Positions 62,352 to 64,000 of a DNA stretch of 64,000 nt are shown piece by piece. The stretch is taken from positions 248,001 through 312,000 of the forward strand of contig JANWWL010000005.1 of NCBI GenBank assembly GCA_025056155.1. The letters run 5' to 3'. The DNA is from Sphingomonadaceae bacterium (GTDB taxonomy: Bacteria > Pseudomonadota > Alphaproteobacteria > Sphingomonadales > Sphingomonadaceae). Within the stretch, counting starts at the first letter, position 1, and the number at the start of each line of letters is the position of its first letter. A program made the translations under genes and the position numbers. A model generated the notes under the pieces. That model saw only the letters and a list, made by a program, of their open reading frames with translations, made no database searches and was not told the DNA's origin.

Positions 62352-63008
62352 ATGCGGCTTGCCTGCCCAAGTTGTGGGGCCCGCTACGCCCTTCCCGACG
62401 GTTGGGCGGACTCGCGGGCCGCGGGCTCGCCCAAGGTGCGCTGTCGGGTGTGCGGCCATGTCTTCCGCCTGCCGCCCTCGCCCCGTCAGGCCCCTTCGCC
62501 GCCGGCCTTCGTTTCCACGGACGATCCGCCCCCGCGCCGCCCGGTCGGTGCCTGGGCGGTCGCGCTTGCGGTGGTGGTGGGGTTGCTGCCCGGTGTGGCG
62601 CTGGGCGTAGCCACGGGCCGATGGCTTGCCTCCGGGGGCGGGCCGACGGGGGTGGGGCGCCTGCAGGAGGCCACGCAACCTGCGGCCCAGCCCCGCCCGC
62701 CGCCGGCGTCGGGCCTGCCGTTCCGGGTCAGGGCCCAGGTCCAGACCCGACGCGTGGGCGACACCCTGGCGCTCGAAGTCGAGGGCGAGATCCGCAACCC
62801 CGCCGGTCGCCCGCTGCCTGCACCTCGCGTCGAGCTGCGGCTGCTGGCGGCCGACGGCCGATTGGTCGACCGGCGGATGTGGCTGCCGCCGGTCACCGAA
62901 GTCTTGGCCGGCGGGGGGCTTGCCTTCCGCACCGTCCAGCTGGGTGTGCCGGTGGAGATCCGGAAGGTCGCGGTCGCCCTCCACCCCCCGCCCGCCACCT
63001 TGCCCTGA
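62352..63008 (+). CDS. MJ0042-type zinc-ribbon membrane protein
   Basis: A 218-residue protein with an N-terminal zinc ribbon ([31 protein letters not shown]) of the MJ0042/zinc-ribbon_5 family, then a basic/proline linker, one membrane helix ([19 protein letters not shown]) and a DUF3426-like beta domain ([46 protein letters not shown]). This layout is common next to ftsEX in alphaproteobacteria. ATG 62352 follows an AGGGACAGGA site; GTG 62334 would add six residues. Confidence 0.85.
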   Translation: MRLACPSCGARYALPDGWADSRAAGSPKVRCRVCGHVFRLPPSPRQAPSPPAFVSTDDPPPRRPVGAWAVALAVVVGLLPGVALGVATGRWLASGGGPTGVGRLQEATQPAAQPRPPPASGLPFRVRAQVQTRRVGDTLALEVEGEIRNPAGRPLPAPRVELRLLAADGRLVDRRMWLPPVTEVLAGGGLAFRTVQLGVPVEIRKVAVALHPPPATLP

Positions 63009-63076
63009 CCCCCATTCCGCCAGTTGCGCGGGCTGCCGCGCGCGGCCACGAGGAAGCCGGTTCACGGAGGAGACCC

Positions 63077-64000
<924 letters not shown>

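Overview
This window comes from a very GC-rich bacterium, almost certainly an alphaproteobacterium. The markers are the rpmF-plsX-fabH-ihfA-merR block, the rluD-rpoH pair, the 1,549-residue NAD-dependent glutamate dehydrogenase, a nagZ-scpA pair, an SRP RNA immediately upstream of dnaX-ybaB, a ydcF-plsC-DUF2125 chain and a ChpT-like phosphotransferase. Genes are packed tightly, often with ATGA, GTGA or CTAG stop/start or stop/stop overlaps, and GTG starts are common. The order or genus cannot be fixed from the sequence alone.

Layout. 1-8.6 kb: the end of an exbD gene, a tonB-like gene, then a V/A-type ATPase operon in the order B-D-I-K-E-DUF2764-A. Five of these genes are interrupted by single-base indels and one also has an in-frame TAG; every one is restored to normal family length by one-base corrections. 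8.6-19.9 kb: a D-lactate dehydrogenase-type gene facing away from a tandem universal stress protein gene, which overlaps a 2,787-residue cyclic beta-1,2-glucan synthase, followed by an ArsR-type regulator. 19.9-23.0 kb: a PEP-CTERM exported protein with a candidate sigma-54 promoter, divergent from lepA. 23.0-28.9 kb: a MacAB-type export operon divergent from an OmpR-type response regulator and histidine kinase. 28.9-32.7 kb: the rpmF-plsX-fabH-ihfA-merR operon, ending in a ParA-type ATPase. 32.8-38.0 kb: nagZ-scpA, metC-sseA and a PAS-like gene. 38.0-44.0 kb: the giant glutamate dehydrogenase and rpsF-rpsR-rplI.

44.2-51.1 kb is one long minus-strand run: radA-cvpA-cysS, then a NifU-like scaffold, a KefB/C-type antiporter and a CaiB/BaiF CoA-transferase family protein. 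51.1-57.8 kb: DUF3429, queC-queE, rpoH-rluD, then a JAMM peptidase, a cold-shock domain protein, a ChpT-like protein, a DMT transporter and an AmpD-type amidase. 57.8-64 kb: ybaB-dnaX with the SRP RNA, the DUF2125-plsC-ydcF chain, a zinc-ribbon protein, and an acyl-CoA dehydrogenase that runs off the window end.

Most of the window is core housekeeping and cell-envelope biology: translation factors and ribosomal proteins, fatty acid and phospholipid synthesis, peptidoglycan recycling, DNA repair and replication, heat shock. The unusual parts are the damaged, permuted V-type ATPase operon next to TonB/ExbD, the coupling of a stress protein to the cyclic glucan synthase, and the PEP-CTERM gene with a sigma-54-like promoter and an upstream palindrome. 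No CRISPR array, insertion sequence, prophage or tRNA was recognised.
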